Below are positions 48,008 through 57,400 of a DNA stretch of 64,000 nt, in pieces. The first letter of the stretch is position 1, and each line of letters starts with the position of its first letter. The notes beneath the pieces were generated by a model that worked only from the letters and a program-made list of their open reading frames with translations, was not told the origin of the DNA and did not search any database. This DNA is from a virus, in IMG/VR virus record IMGVR_UViG_3300023235_000015, positions 1 through 64,000 of that record; one strand, given 5' to 3'. The position numbers and the translations under genes are program-made.

Positions 48008-48322
48008 ATGAGTGTAAAACTAACACCCGAAAATTACAAAAGATACTATGAGTGGGATACACTACCTTACGAAATAAGAACAGTTACTATAGAAAAATTA
48101 AGCGACAGATTAAAATTAGATGAGCTTTTAGTTACAGAGTTAGAAAAAGTTATTAAAGCTGATCAGAACTGGTGGTGCCACGTAAGCGAAGAATTTGAAA
48201 AAGAAACTAAACAGTTTCTAACACACAGAGTAGCTGCTAGATCATGGGATGATTATTGGGCAGCAGCAATTGAAAAATCTATTGAAAAAATAGTAGAAAG
48301 CGCAGAATATGACAAGACTTGA
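48008..48322 (+). CDS. Unknown small protein
   Basis: A 104-residue acidic, tryptophan-rich protein (NWWCHVSEEFEKE, SWDDYWAAAIEKS). Four bases after the membrane protein; overlaps the next gene by 14. No family recognised. Confidence 0.5.
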   Translation: MSVKLTPENYKRYYEWDTLPYEIRTVTIEKLSDRLKLDELLVTELEKVIKADQNWWCHVSEEFEKETKQFLTHRVAARSWDDYWAAAIEKSIEKIVESAEYDKT

Positions 48323-48524
48323 ACTTAAAGTAGAAAATGTAGGAAGTATTATAGCAGACAAAGATGGCGAGCTTTGGACTGTACAGGTGTACAAAGATGG
48401 CATAGGAAATATGGGCGGCTGGACTGGCAGCGACTTACATATAGCTTGGAATGAAGCTCTAGCTAATCTAGATATAGACTTATATTATGAACTTACTACT
48501 AAAAAAGAACAGGATTACAGATGA
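48309..48524 (+). CDS. Unknown small protein
   Basis: A 71-residue protein with a small beta sheet (IIADKDGELWTVQVYKDGIGNMGGWTG). Overlaps both neighbours. Function unknown. Confidence 0.5.
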   Translation: MTRLELKVENVGSIIADKDGELWTVQVYKDGIGNMGGWTGSDLHIAWNEALANLDIDLYYELTTKKEQDYR

Positions 48525-48637
48525 AATTAATTGGACTAGTATTTATTGTATTTGGAATTTTAGCATTTTTTATTACAACACCAATTGCCGCAGTATTAAC
48601 AGGAGCAGCATTGTTACTTTACGCTGAATTTGGATAA
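48521..48637 (+). CDS. Tiny membrane protein
   Basis: A 38-residue hydrophobic protein of two short helices (LIGLVFIVFGILAFFI and IAAVLTGAALLLYA). Start and stop overlap neighbours (ATGA, TAATG), so it is likely translated. Confidence 0.5.
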   Translation: MKLIGLVFIVFGILAFFITTPIAAVLTGAALLLYAEFG

Positions 48638-49353
48638 TGAAAATTGATTATTTGAATGACGGAATTTCAGGTGTAGAGCTAGTAAACGTAACAGGTACAG
48701 AGCTTGATATTGTTAACGCCGCCAGAGTGTCATTACATAAAGAGTCAAATTGGGAGCATTCCGATTCTAGTAAAGCTGGTGGAATTCTTGACGATAAAGA
48801 TAAAGGGCTAATCAATTTTCTTATGAAAAATAAGCATGGTACTCCATTTGAAATGGGATTCCAAGCCACGTTTAGATTACGTATGCCTATCTTTGTTGCG
48901 CGTGAACACGTTAGACACAGGATTGGACATAGTATTAATGAAGAAAGCGGAAGGTATGTAGAAATGCGCCCTGATTTTTATACTCCCGAAACTGTAAGAA
49001 CTCAACACGGTAAGCCGGGTGCTTATACATTTGTAGACACAAACGATCTAGTACTACAAGAAGAATTTAAAGCAGAGCTAGAATATCGAAGTAAAGAAAC
49101 TTACAAACTATACAAGTATTTTCTAGATGCTGGCGTAGCAAAAGAACAAGCAAGAATGTTTCTACCTCTGAATTTATATACAGAAATGTTGTGGACTTGT
49201 AACGCACGTTCACTAATGAATTACTTAGAGCTACGCGCTCACAAAGACGCTCAATTAGAAATTAGGTATCTAGCTGAAACGCTAGAAGCAATTTTTTCTA
49301 TATACATGCCTAACACTTGGGAAGCGTTTAACAAAGAAAGGATATCACCTTAA
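48637..49353 (+). CDS. thyX: Flavin-dependent thymidylate synthase
   Basis: The 238-residue protein contains REHVRHRIGHSINEESGRYVE, the ThyX signature RHRxxSxNExSxRY. Other matches: KHGTPFEMGF, and C-terminal ELRAHKDAQLEIRYLAE. ThyX makes dTMP from dUMP using FAD and methylenetetrahydrofolate, taking dUMP from the dUTPase. Length is typical. Confidence 0.95.
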   Translation: MKIDYLNDGISGVELVNVTGTELDIVNAARVSLHKESNWEHSDSSKAGGILDDKDKGLINFLMKNKHGTPFEMGFQATFRLRMPIFVAREHVRHRIGHSINEESGRYVEMRPDFYTPETVRTQHGKPGAYTFVDTNDLVLQEEFKAELEYRSKETYKLYKYFLDAGVAKEQARMFLPLNLYTEMLWTCNARSLMNYLELRAHKDAQLEIRYLAETLEAIFSIYMPNTWEAFNKERISP

Positions 49354-50741
49354 TGAGTAGTCATATCAAGCTAGGAGATTGCGTAGAAAAAATGCGCCTT
49401 CTAGATGAAAATTCAGTTGACTCTGTAGTTTGTGATCCACCATATGGCCTTAAATTTATGGGCAAAGAGTTTGATAATATAGGCGAGGCCGCTGCTCAGA
49501 GAGAGTGGCATAAGACTTGGGCTATTGAAGCCCTTAGAGTACTAAAGCCGGGTGGTCATATGTTAGCCTTTGGCGGTTCAAGAACTTACCATCATCTAGC
49601 ATCTGCTATTGAGGAAGCAGGCTTTGAAATTCGTGACCAAATCATGTGGATTTACGGATCAGGATTTCCTAAGTCTACTAACATTACTAAGACCCTAGAT
49701 AAAAATGGTATTGATGGTAGCGAGTACGAGGGTTATGGTACTGCATTAAAGCCTGCCCATGAACCTATCGTGCTAGCCCGTAAGCCTTTCAAGGGTGCTA
49801 CATATAAGAATGTATTAGAACACGGGACCGGGGCGCTGAACATTGACGGGTGCCGGGTTGCAGGCACAAAGCCCGTAATGGTACGAACGGAAACGGTTGT
49901 GGCGGCAAACGCAATGGCGGGAGAATCAACCGGGGCGACCTCAACCGGCGAGACTACTACCGAGGGAAGATGGCCCGCCAATCTTATTTTAGGACATAAT
50001 GAAGATTGTGAACTTGTAGGTACAACAGAAGGTGAAGGGTACTCTATCAATACATTTGATAATGGCGCAAAACCATTTGGTGATGCTGTAGGTGAAGATT
50101 ATTCTACTAGCAAAAAAACAGAAGTAATTGAAGAATGGGAATGTACAGAAGGTTGCGCTATAAAGATTCTAGATGATCAGACTGGCGTAAGTAAATCACC
50201 ATCTACTTATGTTAGAAAAGAAGGGTCAAAACAAAATATTGGTCACACACCGGGTTCAGAAGGTGGTAATCAAACTGTCTCATTAAATTACGGAGATTCG
50301 GGCGGTGCCTCACGCTTCTTTTATTCAACTAAAGCCAATAAAAAAGAAAAAAATGCTGGCCTAACAAAAGAAGTAGAAAACGATAGGTTTCAGACTAGGG
50401 AATGTACCCAATGCGGCAAGAACGTTCCTTACGTTGGCTCCTGTGGCTGTCCTGACGCTGAGATTATAATGGTTGCCTCTAAGCCTACTAAGAACGTTCA
50501 TCCTACGGTAAAGCCAATAGACCTCATGCGGTATCTAGTACGCTTAGTTACCCCTAGAGGCGGGACAACTCTTGACCCATTCTTAGGTAGCGGCTCAACA
50601 GGGATCGCAGCACACCTAGAAGGATTTAATTTTATAGGTATTGAAAAAGATGAAGAATATTTAGAGCTAGCTAAAGAACGTATTGATTGGTGGGCGCAGT
50701 TTGAAGGCGAAACAAAACAAATTCTAAAGGACAATAAATAG
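49353..50741 (+). CDS. DNA methyltransferase (N6-adenine or N4-cytosine)
   Basis: The 462-residue protein has CDPPYGLKFMGKEFD (catalytic DPPY) near the N-terminus and HPTVKPIDLMRYL...LDPFLGSGSTG (SAM site) near the C-terminus, so it is a beta-class enzyme. GTGALNIDGCR and GRWPAN are found in phage relatives. An insert has CTQCGKNVPYVGSCGC, a possible zinc site. A GC-rich patch at 49823-49985 interrupts an AT-rich frame. It may protect phage DNA from restriction. Confidence 0.9.
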   Translation: MSSHIKLGDCVEKMRLLDENSVDSVVCDPPYGLKFMGKEFDNIGEAAAQREWHKTWAIEALRVLKPGGHMLAFGGSRTYHHLASAIEEAGFEIRDQIMWIYGSGFPKSTNITKTLDKNGIDGSEYEGYGTALKPAHEPIVLARKPFKGATYKNVLEHGTGALNIDGCRVAGTKPVMVRTETVVAANAMAGESTGATSTGETTTEGRWPANLILGHNEDCELVGTTEGEGYSINTFDNGAKPFGDAVGEDYSTSKKTEVIEEWECTEGCAIKILDDQTGVSKSPSTYVRKEGSKQNIGHTPGSEGGNQTVSLNYGDSGGASRFFYSTKANKKEKNAGLTKEVENDRFQTRECTQCGKNVPYVGSCGCPDAEIIMVASKPTKNVHPTVKPIDLMRYLVRLVTPRGGTTLDPFLGSGSTGIAAHLEGFNFIGIEKDEEYLELAKERIDWWAQFEGETKQILKDNK

Positions 50742-51683
50742 ATGTATATGTTAGATTTATTTTCTGGAGTTGGTGGATGGGATGTTGCCGCTAATCAGAT
50801 ATCAGAGATTGACGATTTATTAGGTATAGAGCTAGAAAAGTATATGTGCGATACGCGCCAAAAGAATAACCTGCCAACAGTACAAGCAGAGGTTTCTTTA
50901 TTAGACCCTACTGATTACCCGTCAGATATTCTAGTGGCTAGTCCACCTTGTCAGGGCTTTTCTAAACAAGGGCATGGCAAGGGCAGACTAGATAAAAAAA
51001 TAGTGTATCAGTACGCAGATGATATTAATTCTGGTCTTGACACTAAGAATGAATTGTTCCCACAACTACAGGATAAGCGATCACTATTAGTTGTAGAGCC
51101 GCTAAGGTTTGTTTTAGAAGCTAAGCCTAAGTATGTAGCCTTTGAGCAAGTGCCATACGTTAAAGAGCTATGGGAGTACTTTGCTAAGATTATGAAGCAA
51201 CATGGGTACTCAACATGGGTAGGTAATTTAGAAGCAGAAGAATATGGATCGCCACAAACTCGTAAAAGAGCTATCTTAATGGCTAGCACAGAAAAAGATG
51301 TTGCGCCACCAACTAAGACTCATCAGCGTTTTCTAAAGTCAGAAATTAAGCGTGGCGACTTAGGTGTACTGCCTTGGGTATCATTAGAAGATAGATTCCC
51401 TGAGCGCAAAGGTTGGAGTTATCAAGCAGGCGCTAGGAAACGTTCAGCACTTAGAAAAAGTACGGAACCCGCACCCACTATAGCTTTTGGTTATGATTAT
51501 AATAATCACGGTTGGAGAATAGACGAACAGTTTGAAAAACTAACTGAAGCTGAAGGCTTAAAGTTTCAAGGCTTTCCAGATAATTTTCAGTTATGTGGAT
51601 CAAAGCATTCTAGGTATACACAAATAGGTAACGCTATTCCTGTAGAATTAGCTAAGTCTATATTAGAAGAATTGATTTTATGA
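50742..51683 (+). CDS. DNA cytosine-5 methyltransferase
   Basis: The 313-residue protein has MLDLFSGVGGWDVAA (motif I), ASPPCQGFSKQGHG (catalytic Cys), AFEQVPY (motif VI), SPQTRKRAILM (motif VIII) and IGNAIPVELAKSI (motif X). All are in the order of m5C enzymes. It starts immediately after the DPPY methylase; no restriction endonuclease is adjacent. Confidence 0.93.
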   Translation: MYMLDLFSGVGGWDVAANQISEIDDLLGIELEKYMCDTRQKNNLPTVQAEVSLLDPTDYPSDILVASPPCQGFSKQGHGKGRLDKKIVYQYADDINSGLDTKNELFPQLQDKRSLLVVEPLRFVLEAKPKYVAFEQVPYVKELWEYFAKIMKQHGYSTWVGNLEAEEYGSPQTRKRAILMASTEKDVAPPTKTHQRFLKSEIKRGDLGVLPWVSLEDRFPERKGWSYQAGARKRSALRKSTEPAPTIAFGYDYNNHGWRIDEQFEKLTEAEGLKFQGFPDNFQLCGSKHSRYTQIGNAIPVELAKSILEELIL

Positions 51684-51707
51684 GCATATATGTCTATACT
51701 GTATATT

Positions 51708-52181
51708 ATGACATTAGTGCTAGGGTTAGACACTTCATCATCAAAAGCAGGAATTGCTTTACTTGATGATAAGTACAAACTAAAAAAACTTGACCTTTGG
51801 AAAAAGGACAAAAAAAAAGACCACTACGCAAATCTACTTGACTTCCACAATTACGTAGGGAAGTTTTTACCAGTAGATTTAGTAGTGGTTGAAAAAGTTT
51901 CAAAGAGCCGCAATCTTAATACTGTTAGACTATTAGCGTATTTTGAAGCGGCTTGTTTGCTTGCAGCACAAAAACATGGAATAGAAATTTTACACATTTC
52001 TCCTAAGACGGCCCGCAAAAATGGTTTTGGTAGTGGAAGTTTAAGTAAAGATGCTATTTATATGATGGCTAATAAAAAATACGGTCCATTATTAGAATAT
52101 GAAAAAGGTGGAAACGATCAATCAGATTCTCTATGTTTAGCAAGGGCAGGCGTACATTACTTGAAGGACAAAAATGGCTGA
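51708..52181 (+). CDS. RuvC-like Holliday junction resolvase
   Basis: The 157-residue protein has LGLDTSSSKAGIALL (first acidic residue), LVVVEKVSKSRNL (second), HISPKTARKNGFGSGSLSKD, and GNDQSDSLCLARAG (last two Asp), matching RuvC-type RNase H folds. I choose ATG 51708; an ATG 18 bases upstream adds six residues. Probably resolves replicative DNA before packaging, consistent with terminase genes following. Confidence 0.85.
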   Translation: MTLVLGLDTSSSKAGIALLDDKYKLKKLDLWKKDKKKDHYANLLDFHNYVGKFLPVDLVVVEKVSKSRNLNTVRLLAYFEAACLLAAQKHGIEILHISPKTARKNGFGSGSLSKDAIYMMANKKYGPLLEYEKGGNDQSDSLCLARAGVHYLKDKNG

Positions 52182-52626
52182 AGATAAAAAAAGTTTAGTT
52201 CTTTCTGATGAAGAAAGAAAACGAAGATCAGATAGGGCTAAGGCTTTAGTTAAATCTGGAAAAATTGGTGGGCCTAATCATGGTCAGGGCAGAAAAAAGA
52301 AAGTAAAAGCTAATGAAAAAGTAGCACAAGAAGCCGCTCGCCATTCACAAAAAATTATTGATCGCTTACTAGATGTTATTGAAAATGGTAAAAATCTTGA
52401 AGCTCTAAACGCTATTTCTATGTGGCTAAAGATTGAAGCTGATGAAACTCACCGTCAATCTCATCAAGAAGTTTCCGAACTTGAAGGTAAGTCTAAGGAT
52501 GAGCTAATGAAATTTGTTATTGAAAAACTTATTGAGCAGCAATCTAGCGGCGATATAAAGATTCCTTTTGTTGATGGTACTGCTGTAGAAGTTACAGATG
52601 CTAAGGTAATAGAAAGTGTCAATTAA
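52174..52626 (+). CDS. Small terminase subunit candidate
   Basis: The 150-residue protein overlaps both neighbours. It has a basic region (GKIGGPNHGQGRKKKVKANEK) and helices, then a C-terminal acidic helix. Position directly before the large terminase gene supports a DNA-recognition subunit. Sequence alone is not decisive. Confidence 0.55.
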   Translation: MAEDKKSLVLSDEERKRRSDRAKALVKSGKIGGPNHGQGRKKKVKANEKVAQEAARHSQKIIDRLLDVIENGKNLEALNAISMWLKIEADETHRQSHQEVSELEGKSKDELMKFVIEKLIEQQSSGDIKIPFVDGTAVEVTDAKVIESVN

Positions 52627-54406
52627 CGAAAAGCAATTATTAAAGAAGCTTTCTGAAATGGACGAGGACGAGCTTATGGAAATGGCGCTCAACCTAGAGA
52701 AGCTTTCAAGTGGCCCTGTAGCCTCTCAGGAACGGCCACAGACGGACGATGAGCTACATGATTGGGTGCTTGCCGCTACTGGTGTTGACATTCCTAGAGT
52801 TGCTGCTACGCCAGACACAAACGCTCCTTTTGAATGGTTTAGCGATTTATTTTTTGAAAGAGAAAGGGCTGTATTAGTAGTAGCGTCTAGAGGTTCTGGT
52901 AAAAGTTTTCTTTCTGCTTTGTTTAACTTTACGATGTGTTACTGGTTTAAAGAAGCACAATGCATGAGTGTAGGTGCTATTGAAGAACAGGCTAAAAATG
53001 TATATAATCATGTTCGTACTTTTCAAGACATAGCCGCTGACAGATTGAAAGTAGTATTAGTAAAACAAGGACAGTCTCAGCAGTCTTTCACAAAGTATTC
53101 AAACAACTCTAGATATAAGATTGTAACTGGTTCTAAGAAAGCCGTAAACGGACCACACGATCCTGTAGTACATCGTGACGAAATTGAACTTATGGATAAA
53201 GAAGTTTACTTAGAATCTCTAAACATTGAAAAAGCTAAAGTAAATTCTGAGGGAGAACTTATTAATACTAGGACTCTGCTTACTTCTACTCGTAAGACTT
53301 CTCAGGGGTTGATGCAAGAGATTATTGATAATTGCTTACTAGCTGAGAAAGAAGGTAGACAAGCTCCATTCAAAATTTATTGGACAAACGTTTATGATGT
53401 TTCTGAGAATAGACCAGATTGTAGAGTAGCTTTTCCTGACCTACCAGAGAGCGAAAAATGTAACTGTAATGAAGTTACATCTGGTGAGTGGGAAAAGGGA
53501 AACCCTAGAACTTTTGAAGATGCTTGCGGAGGTAAGTTAGGTAAGGCGCAGGGCTTTTCACCTTTAGCTGACGCTCAAAGTATTTTTGAACGCTCTCCTA
53601 GATTCTTGTGGGAGGCGCAGCAGGAGAATAAACGACCTTACGTAGAGGATGTTTCTATACCAGAATTTTCTAAAGAAAGACACGGTATTAGAGATTACGC
53701 GCCACTACCTGAAAATGGTAGAATCTATAACGCAATTGACTTTGGTGGCCGACACCCATTTGGTATATCATACTTTCAAGTTTTAGATCATGATGTTTAC
53801 GCTACAAATCATGCTGGCGTAGAAATTTTATTACTTGAAGGAACTAAAGTAATGTTTAAAGAAATTTACAAAGGCGACATTGGTAATCAAGCCGCGTCAG
53901 AGCTAATAAAATCTTTTGAATCAGAAATGAAAGCAAAGTATGGAAACGATTGGAAAGTATGGCAAAGGTTTGGAGACAAGGCTGCTACAGCCGCTCGTAA
54001 AGACTTTGCTGAATGGGGATTGCCTACTCAATGGCCTGCTATTACAAGAGAGCGTGAGGCACATTTAGAGAGACTTAGAACTGTTATTCAAAATGATGAG
54101 TTTATGTATGATATAAAAACTTGTAAGATTTTTGAAGAACAATTATCTATATGGCATATTGATGGTAAAAAAACATTTGACGATATGGTTGATTCGGCTC
54201 TGTATAACAATACAAATATATATGCTATAGAAAAACAAGGGAAAGGTAAGAAAGGCCGTCCTGCTGTTAAGAAACGTGCTTATAACACTAGAAATGGCAA
54301 TGCATTTCATGATACAATGCATGGAGTAGGAATAAGAACACAAAGGAATGAGATAGGCGGAATGACCGCTAAGGGATTTTTAGATCAGGTTAGGCGTAGT
54401 AGATGA
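52616..54406 (+). CDS. terL: Large terminase subunit
   Basis: GTG start overlapping the small-subunit stop. The 596-residue protein has a Walker A-like VVASRGSGKSFLSAL (about residue 93), DPVVHRDEIELMD (Walker B), LLTSTRKTSQG coupling motif, and an RNase H-type nuclease with AIDFGGRHPFG and later acidic residues (GDKAATAARKD). It pumps DNA into proheads and cuts it. The insertion of CNCNEV...EDACGG cysteines is unusual. Confidence 0.92.
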   Translation: MSINEKQLLKKLSEMDEDELMEMALNLEKLSSGPVASQERPQTDDELHDWVLAATGVDIPRVAATPDTNAPFEWFSDLFFERERAVLVVASRGSGKSFLSALFNFTMCYWFKEAQCMSVGAIEEQAKNVYNHVRTFQDIAADRLKVVLVKQGQSQQSFTKYSNNSRYKIVTGSKKAVNGPHDPVVHRDEIELMDKEVYLESLNIEKAKVNSEGELINTRTLLTSTRKTSQGLMQEIIDNCLLAEKEGRQAPFKIYWTNVYDVSENRPDCRVAFPDLPESEKCNCNEVTSGEWEKGNPRTFEDACGGKLGKAQGFSPLADAQSIFERSPRFLWEAQQENKRPYVEDVSIPEFSKERHGIRDYAPLPENGRIYNAIDFGGRHPFGISYFQVLDHDVYATNHAGVEILLLEGTKVMFKEIYKGDIGNQAASELIKSFESEMKAKYGNDWKVWQRFGDKAATAARKDFAEWGLPTQWPAITREREAHLERLRTVIQNDEFMYDIKTCKIFEEQLSIWHIDGKKTFDDMVDSALYNNTNIYAIEKQGKGKKGRPAVKKRAYNTRNGNAFHDTMHGVGIRTQRNEIGGMTAKGFLDQVRRSR

Positions 54407-54489
54407 ACTTAGAAGCTAAATTAGCAGAAATATTTGGAGTTAAGCAAAACACTATATCGTATATAATCAATGGGATTAATTGGAAATAA
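54403..54489 (+). pseudogene. Helix-turn-helix remnant between terminase and portal
   Basis: A 28-codon frame reads LEAKLAEIFGVKQNTISYII followed by NGINWK. It is the pattern of the C-terminal helix-turn-helix found at the end of HNH homing endonucleases. No endonuclease core precedes it. It overlaps the terminase stop and the portal ATG. Confidence 0.5.
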
Positions 54490-57400
54490 TGGGTTTATTT
54501 GATAGAAAGAAGAAAGACAATTTAGCAGAAGATGGAACCTTAGACGAATCAGAAAATAAAAAACTAGGGGATAAGATTCGTAAGTCTAGAGATTACGCGC
54601 CTTCTAGTAGAATTCAGACTGACAATTATAAGTATTTTCAAGAAGCTCAATCAGCAATGCTTGGCGCTCCTTATGATGTAAGTAAGATTCCGATTGATGT
54701 TCTTACTCAGATGAAGTTTGATCCTATGATTATGTTTGCTGAACACTTTATTACGATGCCTTTACTTAGAGCGCGTTGGCATATTGAGTGTGTGGCGGAA
54801 GGTCAGCGCGTAATGATGCGTGATGGTACTCTTAAAAATATTGAATTTATCGAACCCGGTGACGAAGTTCTTTCTTCAAATGGTGAAATTGTTGATTATG
54901 ACACTGTAATTGATAAATGGAATTCTGGCAAGAAAGATATTCTTAAAATTACTTTAGAAAATGGAAGAACTATGCGTGTCTCTGGCGACCATAAAATTTG
55001 GGTATGGGATGAATGGATAGAAGCTAGAGATCTTACAGTTGGCGACCCAATTGCCACACCAAGAACTGCTTTATATGATGAAACTTCTAGCGCAAATCTA
55101 GATGATGCTTTCTTGCTTGCTCTTTGGCTTGCTGAGGGTTCTAAGCATAAACCTACTTATGAAGTTTCAAATCTATTAGAAGAAAATCGCGCCCGAGCCA
55201 GAGAGATTGCTGAAAAACGAGGATGGGATTTTACATTTAGAGATAGATACAAGTTTGCGATAACTAATGAGAGTAAGCGAAATGATAATACTCCCGTTAA
55301 TTTCTTACGCAAACACGAAGTATTTGATTTAAAGACAAAAGATATTTTTGTTCCAAATTTTATTAAGTCAGCTAGCAAAGAAGTTATTGCTGAATTCTTG
55401 GGCGAATATATCTCTTGTGATGGATGTGTTACACAGGATTCAGTTAGAGTAATCAGCACAAGCATTACAATGGCTAAAGATATTCAATTTCTGTTTAATA
55501 AACTAGGGATTAATTCTAGTATTCAAACTAAAGAAATCTTAAACGAAAATCATAATACTCAATATGTGGTTAATTCTGGTGGTAAAGAAAATATATCTAA
55601 GATTAAATCTCAAATTTATATTTATGGAAAGCAGAATAAGTTACTAGCTATTTCTGATGTTTCTAAAGAAACTGATAAATCTATTCCGGCTCAATATTAT
55701 GACGAAAAAGAGTTTGCGCTACCAGCTTATAGAGCAGAAGGATTTAACCCTAGAAAAAATAATTGGGGGTCTAGAAGAACTGCATTAGGCGTAGCCATTG
55801 TTGATAAAAACACAACACTAAGAAATAAAGTTGAAAGTTTAAATTATTCAGCGATTAAGTCAATTGAATCTGATGGAGCAGATGAGTGCTATGATATCAC
55901 TACTCTAAAACATCATGCCTTTTTCTTAGAAGGCGGTCTTACTCATAACTGTGAAGATGCTCAAGTAGCAGCTTTTGTTGATGCTGCATTACGTAAAGTT
56001 TATGCGTCATACTTATTAGAACGTTCTCAATCTCATATCTATGGTTTCAAGCCAATTGTAAAAAGATTCCAGTTAGAAAATCCAGATTGGAAATATCTTA
56101 ACCCCTCTGTATCAGACACTACTATTCCTGTATGGGATTCTAAGAATGTTGAAGCTAAAATCTTTAAGCATTTTGTAGGGCTACCATCTGATCCAGAAAT
56201 TTGTCAGCCTAGATTTAATGCTAAAGGTGAATTCAACGGCATTGAGTATACTCCACAAGTAGCAGGAGTGTCTAGCTTTCCATTTCAAAAAAGCAATTCT
56301 AGTAATGAGGAAGGCTATAGAAAAATTCCGGCCCACCTTTCACTTTGGGCTACTAACCAGCGCCACACAGTTGACGGGAGCCTTTGGGGATTTCCAAGAA
56401 TCGGGTATGCGTATAGATATTGGTTCTCATACTGGCTTAGATGGGCTATGTACGACAGATACTTTGAGCGTAAGAGTGATCCGCCCTACGTAGTTTATTA
56501 TCCAACTGATCCCGGCGAAGGGACAGAGGATGAAGATGGCGCTTCAATGAAAGCACACGCCTTACGCATTGGCGATGCTGCTAAATCTGGTGGCACAATT
56601 GCTCTACCCGGCGACTTTGTAACAGACTATGAAGGTAGAGTAACTGGTAACAGAGAGTGGGAAGTAAAAGAACTTGAAATTGCTGGCGACCTAACGCACT
56701 TTGTTGAATCATTTGAATACTTAGACAAAATGAAAGTAACATCACTACTAGTACCTGATAAGGCTATTCGTGGTGGCGACGATTCATCTGACGCTGAACA
56801 TACATTCAATATCTTCAAACAGTCAGAAGCCTCAGAAATGGAGCAGATTGATGATGAAATTAATCGCTTTATTATTCCTGACCTTATTGCTGCTAACTTC
56901 CCCGATAGGAATGTTACGGCACGAAAAGTAACTACCGGATTCGATGATGCCGACTTAGACACGATGATGGAAATTATCCGCGTTGTAGGTCAGACAGATC
57001 AGAACGCCTTAAAAGCAGTAGACTTTGATAGCATGTTAGATACAATTGGCATTCCTTCCATCAGTCACGATGAAATTGTAAGACGAGAGCAGGCTGTAAA
57101 AGATGAAATTGAAAGCTTTAAGCCTGACCCTATCGTTCCTATTCCCGGCGAACAAGCAGGAGTAGATGAAGAAGGGTTTTATATTCAGCCTAGAGAAAAG
57201 ATTATACTGTCAGAAGATAGTTCGTTTATTTCTAAGCTGCCGCCCACAAGACATTATAACGACGAGGAAGTACTTCAAAGTGCTAGAGAAATTCGCGCCA
57301 AGTGGAATGTAGCTTACAAGGATATTTATGATGATGTTGCTACGTTCTTATCTAGCGTAGAGTTATCAGAAGAACTTAAAGGAATTGATTTAGCAGACGA

